A stretch of 64,000 nucleotides of DNA from Glandiceps talaboti (Eukaryota > Hemichordata > Enteropneusta > Spengelidae). Below are positions 1 through 12,990 of the stretch, one piece after another. Under the pieces are notes generated by a model, which had not been told where the DNA came from, made no database searches, and saw only the letters and a list, made by a program, of their open reading frames with translations. Made by a program: the position numbers and the translations under genes. Numbering within the stretch: the first letter of the stretch is position 1; each line of letters opens with the position of its first letter. The DNA is taken from positions 1,124,001 through 1,188,000 of the forward strand of contig NC_135570.1 of NCBI RefSeq assembly GCF_964340395.1, read 5' to 3'.

Positions 1-116
1 ACATGTAGACTATTAGTATTAATGGGATTGTTTTGTTGATGAGGACTAACTTTTTTCTATAGCTCTACCAGACAACTGTTTTTTACATTTTAATCCTAAT
101 CTGAGTAGACCCATAC

Positions 117-131
117 ATGTGTGTGTGTGTG

Positions 132-192
<61 letters not shown>

Positions 193-520
193 GCTGTCTG
201 TCTGTCTGTCTGTCTGTCTGTCAGTCAGTCTGTGTCTGTCTGTCTGTCTCTGTCTGTGTGTGTGTGTGTGTCTGTCTGTCTGGTTGGTTGTTTGTGTGTG
301 TGTCTATGTATGTATGTATGTATGTATGTATGTATGTATGTATGTATGTGTCTGTCTGTCTGTCTGTCTGCCTGCCCATGTGTGTGTGTCTGTCTGTCTG
401 TCTGTCTATCTGTGTGTGTGTGTTTGTCTGTCTGTCTGTCTTTCTGTCTGTATGTATGTGTGTATCTCAGTCTGTCAGTCTGTCTGTGTCTGTGTGTGTC
501 AGTCTGTCAGTGTGGTCTTT
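117..520. repeat. Compound microsatellite (TG)n, (TCTG)n, (TATG)n
   Basis: About 400 bp of TG, TCTG and TATG units runs almost without interruption. It is open in all three forward frames, giving Cys/Val/Leu/Ser-rich translations that are not genes. Confidence 0.95.
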
Positions 521-668
521 GATGATAGCCAAATTTTGTTGTTGTGAGTCAAAATGATAAAAACAGGCATTTCTTATTAGTCAACTCATAGGTGAACACC
601 AAATTTTGGTGTGTCATTAGAAATTGTGTGTCAGGGGTGCATCAAATTGGCTTAGAAGGCATACTTAT
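508..668. mobile_element. hAT-like MITE, degenerate copy
   Basis: It shares the internal sequence of the intact element at 951-1128 (TGATAGCCAAATTTTGTTG near the left, CAAATTGGCTTAGAAGGC near the right). The left terminus CAGTGTGG is degenerate and abuts the microsatellite at 117-520. No target duplication is evident. Confidence 0.7.
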
Positions 669-681
669 TTGTGTATGTATG

Positions 682-765
682 TGTGTGTGTGCGTGCGTGC
701 GTGCGTGCATGTGTGCGTGCATGCGTATGTATGTATGTATGTATGTATGTATGTATGTATGTATT
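682..765. repeat. Microsatellite (GTGC)n (TATG)n
   Basis: TG and GTGC units are followed by about ten TATG units, directly next to the degenerate MITE. Confidence 0.9.
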
Positions 766-950
766 TTTATCATGTCTATGGTCAACCATCCCTGTATATG
801 AATGTAATGTTCCGTGCTCATCACCTTGAACCTGACACTGTACTTGACCTGATGGGTTTGTACATGTATAGTTCATTCATTCATTGATATTGGCATACCT
901 TTATACATTATATATACACTATAGTTCATTCATTGATATTGGCATACCTT

Positions 951-1128
951 CAGTGTGCCCTCTAATGATAGCCACATTTTGTTGTCATGAGTCAAAATGA
1001 TAAAAACTGGCATTTCTTGTGAGTCACCACATACATTGTAGTAAGAGATACGGGAACACCAAATTTTAGTGCGTCACTAGAAATTGTGTGCGTCAGTGAC
1101 GTGTCAAATTGGCTTAGAGGGCACACTG
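951..1128. mobile_element. hAT-like MITE with 8-bp target duplication
   Basis: This is a 178-bp non-autonomous element. It begins CAGTGTGCCCTCTAA and ends with the inverse (TTAGAGGGCACACTG), about 15 bp of terminal inverted repeat. Directly flanking it are identical 8-bp sequences CATACCTT at 943-950 and 1129-1136. CAG-type termini with an 8-bp duplication are typical of the hAT superfamily. It has no coding capacity. Related copies lie near 508, 2137, 33751 and 44939. Confidence 0.88.
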
Positions 1129-2136
1129 CATACCTTTATACATTATACATACACTATAGTTAATTCATTGATATACCTCCATGTACATGTATACACATGT
1201 CGTGATAGTATATAGAGTATAGATATGATCTATACAGCATGGTCCTACAGTGTACGTTGTTCACCCAAACCAGCTTTTGACTGCAGGCAATACAAAGAAT
1301 CAATTTTCATGACTGTATGCATAGAAATATAGATTTAAGAAAGTGTTGTGAACAAGTTTCCCAATACATTAATTTCATAATTTCAAGATGTTGTTATTGC
1401 TCCAAGTCAGAATTATTTAGTTTTTATAATACTTTACTAAACCCTGCACTAACTACAAGTAGTACAAGTGGAACATTTTTTTTTCCATCAAGCAACCAAA
1501 GACATTGTACATAACACTATTAATTAGTGGTTGATTTGGAATCATGTGTTTAATTTTGCATGGTAAAAAGTAAAAGAAGTAAGATGAGAAACAATTAAAA
1601 TAATGTGTCTGGCCCAACAATATGGTAATGGTGGCAGTTTATGGCCATTACTCATAATCAAGGCAGTGGAATGTCATCAGGGACAGTTAGCTATTAGATA
1701 TTCAACCAATTTTGTCACTAATTGTATCTTGATGTAGGAAAGAAAAATATCATGTTACCACCATCTGCTGGGAATTTTACCGTCAGATATATTAAAATCA
1801 CGTCAAGAATATTTACAGAATGAAAACAAAACATCTACCGACAATATTTTTTGTCTTTTCAAGTTATGTGATACAATCTAAGCAAAGATAATTTGCAATT
1901 TAAACCATGGTAGTGTACATATTGTTATGTTGGGAAGGCGGCCATTGTGTTATGGTTTAACAAGATGACAGCCATGTAGTAAACAGAGAGAGTGTGCTTA
2001 AAATAGATGACCTACTAATATATGTCAGGTCTCAGGTATGTGTGACGTATAGTACTTGCTACTCAAATTTATCAATGGTGAGTCTGTTTACATGAATGAA
2101 ATAAAGTAGTAAGTGTCATTGAAATATGACTATGTG

Positions 2137-2412
2137 CAGTGTACCCTCTAATGATAGCCCAATTTTTTTGTTGTGAGTCAAAAAGAGAAAAACTGGGATT
2201 TTTGTTGCCACACACTAGTAAGAGACATGGGAACATCAAATTTTGGTGCGTCACTAGCAATTGTGTGTGTCAGTGGTGCATCAAATTGGCTTAGAGGGTA
2301 CACTGGTCACCACATAGTAAGAGACAGGGGAACATCAAATTTTGGTGCGTCACTAGCAAATGTGTGTGTCAATAGTGCATCAAATTGGCTGTAATAGGGA
2401 GCACAGTGACTG
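2137..2412. mobile_element. hAT-like MITE with a second partial copy in tandem
   Basis: A copy of the CAGTG(T) element spans 2137-2305 (CAGTGTACCCTCTAA to AGAGGGTACACTG). Its right half, starting at GTCACCACATAGTAAGAGAC, then recurs to about 2409. The flanking 8-mers are not identical, as expected if the tandem rearrangement followed insertion. Confidence 0.8.
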
Positions 2413-4105
2413 TGCATGTATGTCTGTCTGTCTGTCTGTGTCTGTGTCATGTCTGTGTCTCTGTTTACTATATGCTTGTGTGTGTGTTTGTGTGTGTGAA
2501 GTGTATTTGTATGTTTACCATATTCATATGTATGTGGTGCCTTATATTATAGCTATAATAATCTACTTATACCATATACTGTTTGTTGAGAATTTGAACA
2601 CTATTTTAATCAACATCCAATGTATAAGGAAATTTACCCCAATTTGTTGTAAATATCTAGTCTACATGCTGACGTGGTATTGAATCAAAGAGAGATCTTG
2701 AAATTCTATGCCATAGATAGCACTATGAGACTAGTAAATATCTACATTGTAGGTGCTGAGTATACATGTATATTCACATAGTATCAAATGCTGGGCAGTG
2801 TACATGTAACTGTAGTAGAATACAATGTATACTATGCATAGGGCCAATGACATAACCTAGTTCTGGTATTATAAATAGTAGGTGACAGAGTGCTGGCATA
2901 TCCACATTATGTAGTCTATACTACATGTACATACATGTACATAGGCCAATTGAAGTTATTATGTATCCGACATCTGTCACTTTCAAACCCTACCCCTGTG
3001 ACTGTAACATAGATACTAATAACAAAAAAGAAGACAGATTTGTAGATACATACATGTATATTTAAATAGCTTAGCACAACATTCATATTTTTCAGTCATT
3101 AATTGATCTGTACAAACATTAAGACTAGTAAATGACACATAATATGAACTCAGCCATTACATTAAAGTCATTTTCTGTTATCAAATACATATACTAGTAA
3201 TATAATACTAAGAACTTGGCTATTATTACATTTTCTATGTATCATAGATGTAGTTATGATGGTATTTCACTTTGATAAATAATTTATTTCTAGTTAAATT
3301 TATACCAGCTACATGTACATCAAGAAGTTGTGATAATGCAGTGTGTGTACAATATATAATTATTATCAACTTTTCAGTGTTCAGGTATATTTTCAGAAAT
3401 GATGACAACCACAAGACAGAGTAAGACATTACATTTAAAAGTCTAGATGTGTACATTGTGTTTGTCATGTGTATTTGTATTTCTTATAATATATAGTATC
3501 ATCATCACCATTGTTATCAGGCATTGTTATCTAGCTCATCTTAAGATACTGATCTATAGTAGAAATACAGTAACCTTTGACCCCTTAGTCGACTGACCTA
3601 GTGAAGTACTGTAGTCATAATACATGATCTATACTTCAGTATTAAAACATTGAAGATAGACTTCTGAGAGCTAATTAATAATATAATGGCCATTAAGTTA
3701 GCATTTTACAAGATTATGAATAATAAATGGAAATTATATTTTAAGAATAAATATAAATTGTTATTATTTTGAGAATAAATTATTATTTTAAGTATCATTA
3801 AAGTGTACCACTATTTCTTTAACCAATTTTGGTCTAGGCCAATGATTAGGCAAAATAATATAAAGTGGGTGTTCCCGATAACCTGACCGACCCTAAGCCG
3901 CCGACTCAGAACAATTTTTAAACATTTAAAAGAAGAAGATAATAAATTTTTTTGTCTTCTTGACCTTCATGCACTGTCTTTTCTTTCCTCAGTCATGTCT
4001 GTACATATTTCATCAAACTATCACAGAAGGGGTAGTTTGTGACCGGCATTTTGTTTGGTTTTGGGTCATATTTGTCAAAAATAACAATAAAAAAGATAAA
4101 TTAAA

Positions 4106-4232
4106 ATGAAATGCCAACCTGCCTACCGTATTTTCTGAGGCCACTGTTAGACAAAAACAATTAAAAATGATTGTTTCCGATAACATGACTTCAGAAAATA
4201 GGGGTAGGTAGGTCAGGATTTCATTTCATTTG
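4106..4232. repeat. Imperfect inverted repeat
   Basis: Arms of about 40 bp pair across a short spacer: AAATGAAATGCCAACC...TATTTTCTGAGG on the left and CTTCAGAAAATA...GATTTCATTTCATT on the right. This looks like a small foldback or MITE remnant. Confidence 0.6.
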
Positions 4233-5416
4233 ACATTTTATTGTTTTTTTAATTACTTTAAAACCAAAGACAAGATACTCATTGGTCACAATACTTCTGT
4301 AACAGTTGATGAGGTATGAAAGAAGTAAATGAAGACAATTGTGTGATTCAGAAGTATATAAACACAATATGCAGACTGCCATTTTGCACATAAAAAATGT
4401 TTAGAGTTGGAGGCTTCATTAAGCTACAGAGTTGGTTGGGTTATCAAAAATACACTTATTTTTTCTGCCTTATAGTAGAAGTTTTAGCACTATTGTATCT
4501 TAATTAAATAGATTTGTTGTAATTGGCTTGAAAATCAGAAACTAATAACATTAACAAATGATACTTTTGTATGTCACAACCTCTCAAAAATACAATTTTT
4601 ACAAATGAAAAAGTTTCAGTACTGACTGCCTATTGTGAAAGATATGTTATCAGAACTGAAAGATGCTTGACTATATTTGGCCCAGTAAAGGAATACTACA
4701 ACAAGTATATATATGTTCAGCTTTAGGACACAATTGACCAAATAGTTGCCCCATAATAATACATGTATGTCAAATTTTAGAGAATGTTGTCGTCATAATT
4801 ATGCATTTACTTTGTTTCAATACATGTAGGTGAAATGTGGTATTTGAAAAGATACATACATGTATATCTGCCTTTTGAGGTTTTATATTAAGTATATTGT
4901 AAACTCATTGAAGGATGGCATGATATCCCTGCATTGAGCATTGGTTTACAGAGTTCAAAGGTCAAAGATACAAAGCTCACCTTATCATAGAGGTCACAAT
5001 CAGTGAGAGGACAACTATTTTAAAAAAATTGTTTCTCACCATTGAACAAATTAAATTTATGGGTTCAAATATAATTTTTCTAGTAGATGAAGGAGTAAGG
5101 AAACTTTTATCAATAAGACATTTTGATCCCAATCCATTGCATATTTTCAAGTTGTAAAGTAGATGTAATTACATTGTGTACATGTATTTGAGGTATCAAT
5201 TTTTGAGGTCAAACAGAAAAACATGTTCCTGTCATTTGTAAGATCCTTAGAAAGGAAACACAAAAGTAGAATAGCATTGCCCTTACTACAAATCTGTGTG
5301 GACTGATTCAAATCTGATAAAAGATAGTTTCCTGATTAATCTAAAATATTTGTGTTCACTGTTTTTCACCTTTGTGTGTTTGGTAATATTAACATTTGTA
5401 GATTAACATATATTAT

Positions 5417-5577
5417 TTAAAGTGACCATATGGATGAGGATTTGACAATTTTGGATTTTAAATGACAAAACAGTTGTATTGTGGCTTCCTTGTGACTTGA
5501 AAAATCAATGTGAAACAACATTGACAAAGTCTGTGTTTGTGTTTGTGACTCAATATATTGCAAAAAGCTAAAAAAAA
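5417..5577. mobile_element. Half copy of a foldback MITE
   Basis: It starts TTAAAGTGACCATATGGATG and continues through a segment that also forms the arm of the complete palindromic copies at 34018-34353 and 50524-50854. Only one arm is present; it stops in an A-rich run. Confidence 0.7.
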
Positions 5578-5582
5578 AAAAT

Positions 5583-5900
5583 GAGCCATTTTAGTTCTCA
5601 TCCTACAAAAAACAATTTTAATTTGAATGGATCTATTTTGTACCCCTAAATATAAAATTTTCTAAAAATAAAAATCGTCAAATTGAGAAATGGAAGAATT
5701 TTTGCTATAATAAATGCATGGCACTAAGATAAATTATATCGTCAACAAAAGAACTATTTTTTCCTCACTACATACATTGACAAGTTCACTGGCATTATAT
5801 AATATCATAGCACTACATTCATTCTGATATGAAATTGATTGTTCTGTCTGAAACATTTTCAATTTTGGCCAATTTAGTAACAAAGACTACACTTTGTGAT
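5583..5900. repeat. Dispersed repeat (CATTTTAGTTCTCATCCTAC family)
   Basis: The start of this segment recurs at about 45300 and 48463 inside IVD introns, including the stretch GGATCTRTTTTGTACCCCTA. The 48401-48764 copy lies inside a terminal-inverted-repeat element, so this is probably a MITE fragment. Confidence 0.6.
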
Positions 5901-6406
5901 ATTAAGATTTCCAAAGCTTCCTTTTTTCCATAATGAATGAATAATTGATACAAACATACTAGATGCTGCATTATTATTGCATTTTTCATTTATCCTTTGA
6001 AATATGTGTTAGCCTTTCTCAGACATATTATAGCACTCAGCAGTCAGTCCATTAATCATTTTTTGTCATGGTATTGTTTAAACTAGTCATTTCCTAATTA
6101 ATATGGTAACTTAATATCTCTGAAATTAATGAGGATGGTATTACTATTCACATGAACAATATACCGATGGAGAAATCCCTAGAGAAATGAAGGGAATATT
6201 TATGTGCTATTAGTTTTGAAGGACACATACACAAGTTGATTAAAGTCGTACACTTGTATGTATTCTACCGCAGAACTCAATTTGGAAGCCTGTGATCGAT
6301 CCTGAATTAGTAACAAGCATCTGTTACTAGAAGCTCCGTATTTCTGTTTAGTTACATTCATTGAGAAGTTCATGGACATTTATTGATCTAAGATCAGCAG
6401 TGTGTT

Positions 6407-6407
<1 letters not shown>

Positions 6408-6464
<57 letters not shown>

Positions 6465-6546
6465 TGTGTGTGTCTGTGTGTATGCATATGTATGTGTGTG
6501 TATGTATGTATGTATGTATGTATGTATGTATGTATGTATGTATGTA
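6408..6546. repeat. Microsatellite (TG)n (TATG)n
   Basis: About 50 bp of pure TG is followed by mixed units and then about twelve TATG units. Confidence 0.95.
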
Positions 6547-7662
6547 TGGTTACATTGTTATGTCATTATGTTATGTGCTGTTATGTTGTGTTATGTTACG
6601 ACGTATTGAAAATGTTGGAGTCAAATTCTAATAATTTTCAGAATTGGATGTAAATGCTGTTGTAGAAACCACCAAATATAGCATTAAAGAACATGTGCCA
6701 TATGTTAGTCACTGTGATATTACAAATGTTACAAAATTTTTTTTTTCATAATTATAATTAGAAAATATAAATAAATAAGAATAAAATTGTTGAAATATGA
6801 GATATATCAATACGTTTTGATCAATCTCAGTAGTTATAGTGAGTAAAATTATTGCTACACATGTACTTGTTGGCTTTGATAGTTCAAGTTTAAGATATTC
6901 TGATAAACTTATGCTGAAATCCACAAGTACATACAACATGTACAATGCACTTTTATCTACCATACATTGCCAAATGAAATGAGACAGGCTTTTCCATTTA
7001 CAAGGTACTGATAATCATATCAAGAGCTTGAAATGAAATATTTCTCTTTCTTGTTGTTTGTCATGTGTAATGAAACAAATTGAGAAACAAGGATGTTGAA
7101 GTGTGTTGGAAACTAAGGAATTCCATAAGGAATGGACGGACACACATCAAACTGAATATCAGTCATGTTGCTTAGCAACAAGAGGCCACAAGAAGTATAT
7201 GCAGTATGAGGAATAACCATATGTTATAGATAGAGGATACACATCATAGCAGACCATTACACCTGCAAGGCCTTGCATGTATGGAATTCCTCAAGGAGTC
7301 TGTACACAATTAGGAAAAACTAGAAAATAACTTCTGCTTTGGATGGGATATACAAATGTTTTTAGGTAAAAAATGGCATATGGCATCTACAGCAATGCAT
7401 CCCTCAAATTTCAAGTAGAACAGTTTTGTGAACTTAACTCAGCTAATACCCCTGGACAAAACTCCTGCGTAGTATTATAGATACGCTGACCTAAACATGT
7501 AATTTTTATATTGTGAATGAAATATAATATATCGTTGTATTCATGTCAAGTCTAGTTTTCTTTGAAATCTTTAAATCAACGGTATTTATCTAAAAAATAT
7601 CTCTCTGTCATCAAAATAGTGACCTATAAGTCTTACAGATTTTCTGCTTCTTTAAATTTCAG

Positions 7663-10600
7663 CCTGTTTGTACGGGACACATCCCTCAAGATATTGATGA
7701 ACTTCTGCCTAAGTTAGATGAGAAAGCTCCCCCAGTACCTCCAGCACAAGAACCTGTACCAGAGGTACTCAAAGGATTACCACCAAGGTAGGCAGTGTAA
7801 TAATTAGATATTATTACCCAACCAGTGGTACTCAAAGGATTACCACCAAGGTAGGCAGTGTAATAATTAGATATTATTACCCAACCAGTGGTACTCAAAG
7901 GATTACCACCAAGGTAGGCAGTGTAATAATTAGATATTATTACCCAACCAGTGGTACTCAAACTTGGATTACCACCAAGGTAGGCAGTGTAATAATTAGA
8001 TATTATTACCCAACCAGTGGTACTCAAAGGATTACTACCAAGGTAGGCAGTGTAATAATTAGATATTATTACCCAACCAGTGGTACTCAAAGGATTACCA
8101 CCAAGGTAGGCAGTGTAATAATTAGATATTATTACCCAACCAGTGATGATACCAGAAAGAATCTTGAGACAACAAAGATGACCATTGTAGTGTGGATAGA
8201 CTTTGACACTTTGTTGTTTATGTTGTGTTACAGATGGAGAAATTGGATAATTCGTGGTCTGGTCACAATTTTCTTAGTGGGAGGATTTGTTCTTATTATT
8301 TGGATTGGACCATTAGCTTTGGTAGCCTTGGTAAGTTCAATAAACTAATTTTTTTAGCCTTGAAGGAGGGGGGCTATTACTATGAACTCCATCCATCCAA
8401 TTTCATTCAAACCTTCCACAAAGGTGACATATCATATGAGACATATGCACGTCAGTTTGTGTCACGCCATATGCAAATTTGACTGATCGGTGACCATATT
8501 TGTAGTTACAACTCAATATTTACAGTATAATTCAAATTAAGGAAAAGAATTATTTGGTTTATTATTTATAAAACAGTGTTGTAAACAGTACATGATATGA
8601 CACATACATTTGTATTTTTTTTATCTGACTCACATTTTTGCAAGTGTTGGGTCATAGATAACATACTCTATTCAGTATGGTACTTATCTGTACAAATTAG
8701 TGTTATGTCTAACTATATTTCATTATGACATTGTTGTTTACATTGGGTAAAATAATAATTTTTGTAATGTCCCAGAGAATTGAAAGTCACATGACACCAT
8801 ATCCCACTTATTGAAAGGTTGGCTGCCATACTGGTGATATATGTATCAGAAAAAAAGTGATTTTACTCAATATATTGTTCACACATTCTGTGAAATTATC
8901 AATATTGTATGTTTCTTACAGATTATGTTAATCCAGCTGGTTTGTTTCCTAGAAATTATCAATATTGTATGTTTCTTACAGATTATGTTAATCCAGCTGG
9001 CTTGTTTCCTTGAAATTATCAATATTGTATGTTTCTTACAGATTATGTTAATCCAGCTGGCTTGTTTCCGTGAAATTATCAATATTGGTTATGCCGTTTA
9101 CAAATCACAAGATTTGCCATGGTTTCGTACTCTCAGTTGGTACTTTCTACTTTGTGCAAATTATTTCTTTTATGGAGAAAGCATCAAAGATTACTTTGGG
9201 ATGTTGGTACACAAAGACCTTGTAAGTAAACACATTTGTTGTCGTATATGTATTGTCATCGCGATTCGTCTTTCAAAACACTTACAATTCAGGTAATCAA
9301 GGTTTCGGTTTACTAAGATAGACACAAACCAAAACTATTATTGTTTGATGTGATAGATTACACACATGGAGTGATAGCTGTTTCTCTGTTGTGTGAATCT
9401 AATCACCTTGTGATCAAGATAGTGTAAACATTGAACATCCCAAAACACTACACTACAAGATACATGTTGTGGAACTCTAGCAATAAAACACTATATGTGT
9501 TGTCCTATGGACTGCTACATTTGTAGGTGTGTGGCTACTTGGAAAAAACAACCAGCTTTCAAATTTCAGAGACACCTTCCTACTGAGACTATAATTAACC
9601 AACATCCATTCTTTAGTTTATCACTGTTGTATTAACATGTCATGACAATAGTTTCAGTTTGTGTCTATCTTGGTAAACCGAAAGCTCAGTTGCCAGAGTA
9701 GTATATCAACACACAACAATAGTTTTTGTTCAAGTCTATCTTAAGTAACCCGAAGCCTTGATAACTAGAGTAATATCTCAACAGACTCTTCATAGAAGAC
9801 TTTTCTTTTATCATATTCATTTGTCAAAAGTGACCAAAGAATCACAATTTTGGGTGAAAGGCAGTCATTTGGTAGATCATTACAAATTTTTGCCAGAAAG
9901 TTCTTTACTATTGCCCTGCCATCAACCTGTAAGATTAAATAACTGAATCACTGCAACATTATGAAAACAACTGTGTTAAATCGAAGGTAAGATAGGTGAC
10001 AACAACAAGATTGCCAAACAAACATCCCATACAGTGAACTTGACTTATTGTAAGATATGAATCACAGATAAATAATACTAAGATATTTGTTTTGTTTTTT
10101 TCAGGAATTTTTGCAGCCGATAGCCAGCTATCATCGCTTCATTTCTTTTACTCTCTATATCCTTGGATTCTGTGCTTTTGTATTATCATTGGTCAAACAA
10201 CATTACCTTGTACAGTTCACACTGGTAAGACTCCCATAATGCACTATTCTGTGTATTTGTATTATCATTGGTCAAACAACATTACCTTGTACAGTTCACA
10301 CTGGTAAGACTCCCATAATGCACTATTCTGTGTATTTGTATTATCATTGGTCAAACAACATTACCTTGTACAGTTCACACTAGTAAGACCCCATTGTGCC
10401 ACTAATGTGAGAACCTAAGATAGAAACATTTGGCTTTAAAGGGCTAATTTTCAATCCCAGGTCAGTGTCTTGACACTTTCAACATGTATTGATGATTTTC
10501 TCTCAAATACAGTCCCCAAAACAGAACTAATTTCAAAAACACAGTGACAAATTTATTTCCTGTATATTCATAATACCGTAGTCTAACATTAGGAAATACA

Positions 10601-12909
10601 AAATCTGTAATACTCTCTAAACTATCAATTTCATGGGCACACTGTGAGCTCTGTGAGTGTTATTTTCACGGTCAAAGTCATTTAGCATAATGAGTATCAT
10701 CTTAATCTGACCCCTATTTATATGCAGAGTAAGTTTTTAACAAACAAACAAAACACAACACAACAAAACACAATTTCAACCTTCAGAACTTTTCAATGAT
10801 TAAAGTGAAATGTGACATGACTTGGTCTGATAAATTAGGATATAAGTTTAGGGTCTTTGAATAACAAGGAGTAGTTTTCAACAGTAAAATTCTTGAATGT
10901 CTGAAATCACAATAACCAAGTTCAAAATGTTATTACTTTGTTTACAGTTTGGATGGACCCATGTAACCTTGTTGATTGTTGTCACCCAATCACATCTCTT
11001 GGTACAGTGTGTCTTTGAAGGATTAATTTGGTTCCTTTTGTCTACGTCTATGATTATCTGCAATGACATCATGGCCTACATTTTTGGTAAGTCTGTGTTT
11101 TACACAGTGAAATATAAGGTGGATGGTGAATAGATGGTACAGATGGGTGCATGGAGGGGTAAATGGATGGGTACGCATGGGTTGTGGGGTTGGTTGTTTG
11201 ATTGATAGATGGATAACTGAATGGTGGAATGGTTTGGTACAGGTTGATGGATGGAATGATGGTCGGTGGGCAGATGGATAAATTTAGTGGTTGATTGTGG
11301 GTACAAGTGGATGGACTTGGGTTGATAAATGGGTGGGTTGGAGGACAGATGGATAAATTGGTAGTGGGTGGGTGGATGGATGGATGGCGTGGGTTAATGA
11401 ATGAGGATGGTTTTGTGAATGGATATTTGTATGGATAGATGGGTGAATATATTCATAACTGGGATAGATGTGTGAATATATTCATTACTGGGATAGATGG
11501 GTGAATATATTCATAACTGGGATAGATGTGTGAATATATTCATTACTGGGATAGATGGGTGAATATATTCATAACTGGGATAAATGTGTGAATATATTCA
11601 TAACTGGGATAAATGTGTGAATATATTCATTACTGGGATAGATGGGTGAATATATTCATAACTGGGATAAATGTGTGAATATATTCATTACTGGGATAGA
11701 TGGGTGAATATATTCATAACTGGGATAAATGTGTGAATATATTCATTACTGGGATAGATGGGTGAATATATTCATAACTGGGATAAATGTGTGAGTATAT
11801 TCATTACTGGGATAAATGTGTGAATATATTCATTACTGGGATAGATGGGTGAATATATTCATTACTGGGATAAATGTGTGAATATATTCATTACTGGGAT
11901 AGATGGGTGAATATATTCATAACTGGGATAGATGGGTGAATATATTCATTACTGGGATAAATGTGTGAGTATATTCATAACTGGGATAGATGTGTGAATA
12001 TATTCATAACTGGGATAGAGGTGTGAATATATTCATAACTGGGATAGAGGTGTGAATATATTCATAACTGGGATAGAGGTGTGAATATATTAATTACTGG
12101 GATAAATGTGTGAGTATATTCATAACTGGGATAAATGTGTGAATATATTCATAACTAATGATGGGTACTTTCAAATACTAGTATTGGATGGATGTAACAT
12201 GATGGACAGATAGATGGATAGGTAGACTGGATGTAGATGGTTCATGTCATATTGATAGATGGATGGATGGATGGATGGATGGATGGATGGAAGGATTGGT
12301 GTGTGTGGGTGGGTGGGTGGGTAGGTAGACGGACGGACAGATGGGTAGACCGTTAGATGGTTCATGTCATATTGATGGATGGATGGATGGAAGGATGTGT
12401 GTGTGGGGGGTGGGGGTGGGGGTGGGTGGGTAGACAGATAGACAGATGGATATGTAGACTGTATGTTAGATGGTCTTGTTTGCATGATATGATATTGTAT
12501 TTTTATTATCTAATTGATCAAATGAAACTTGTACCGAATTCATTACAATTTGAGATTTATTGATAGATTTTGTTTTTGTGTTTTCCAGGTTTCTTTTTTG
12601 GCAGGACATCACTTATTAAGTTGTCACCTAAAAAAACCTGGGAAGGATTTATTGGGGCCTTCTTTTCAACATTGGTGTGGGGATTTGGTGTAAGTCAATA
12701 TTTCACTCATACTTTGCATTCTACTTATTCACATTCTCTTTAGTTTGTGTAATCAAGAGGTTAAAGTTAACATAATGTAGCATAACATAACAACACGCAC
12801 ACATACATACATACATACATACATACATACAATACATACATACATACATACATACATACATACATACATACATACATACATACATACATACATACATACA
12901 TACATACAT

Positions 12910-12990
<81 letters not shown>

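Larger units (their letters stand above)
1..7662. other. Upstream region without a recognisable exon
   Basis: No conserved coding segment was recognised on either strand. Long reading frames here are translations of TG/TCTG/TATG microsatellites. The missing first exon(s) of the CDP-DAG synthase could lie here or beyond the left edge; none could be identified. Besides the elements listed separately, the stretch holds unremarkable AT-rich DNA and a short TCTG/TG tract near 2419-2500. Confidence 0.6.

Noticed and set aside
117-557. Cys/Val/Leu/Ser-rich open frames in all three forward frames
   Set aside because: They are translations of TG/TCTG/TATG microsatellites. The same applies to frames at 6361-6653, 12721-13226, 38395-38852 and 52477-52833.
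7686-8090. 134-residue minus-strand repeat protein ([20 protein letters not shown] units)
   Set aside because: It is the reverse strand of the 63-bp splice-donor array; the unit length is a multiple of three, which keeps it open.
11457-12158. Regular 29-bp array resembling a CRISPR
   Set aside because: There are no unique spacers between repeats, it lies in an animal intron, and neighbouring units vary gradually as in a minisatellite.
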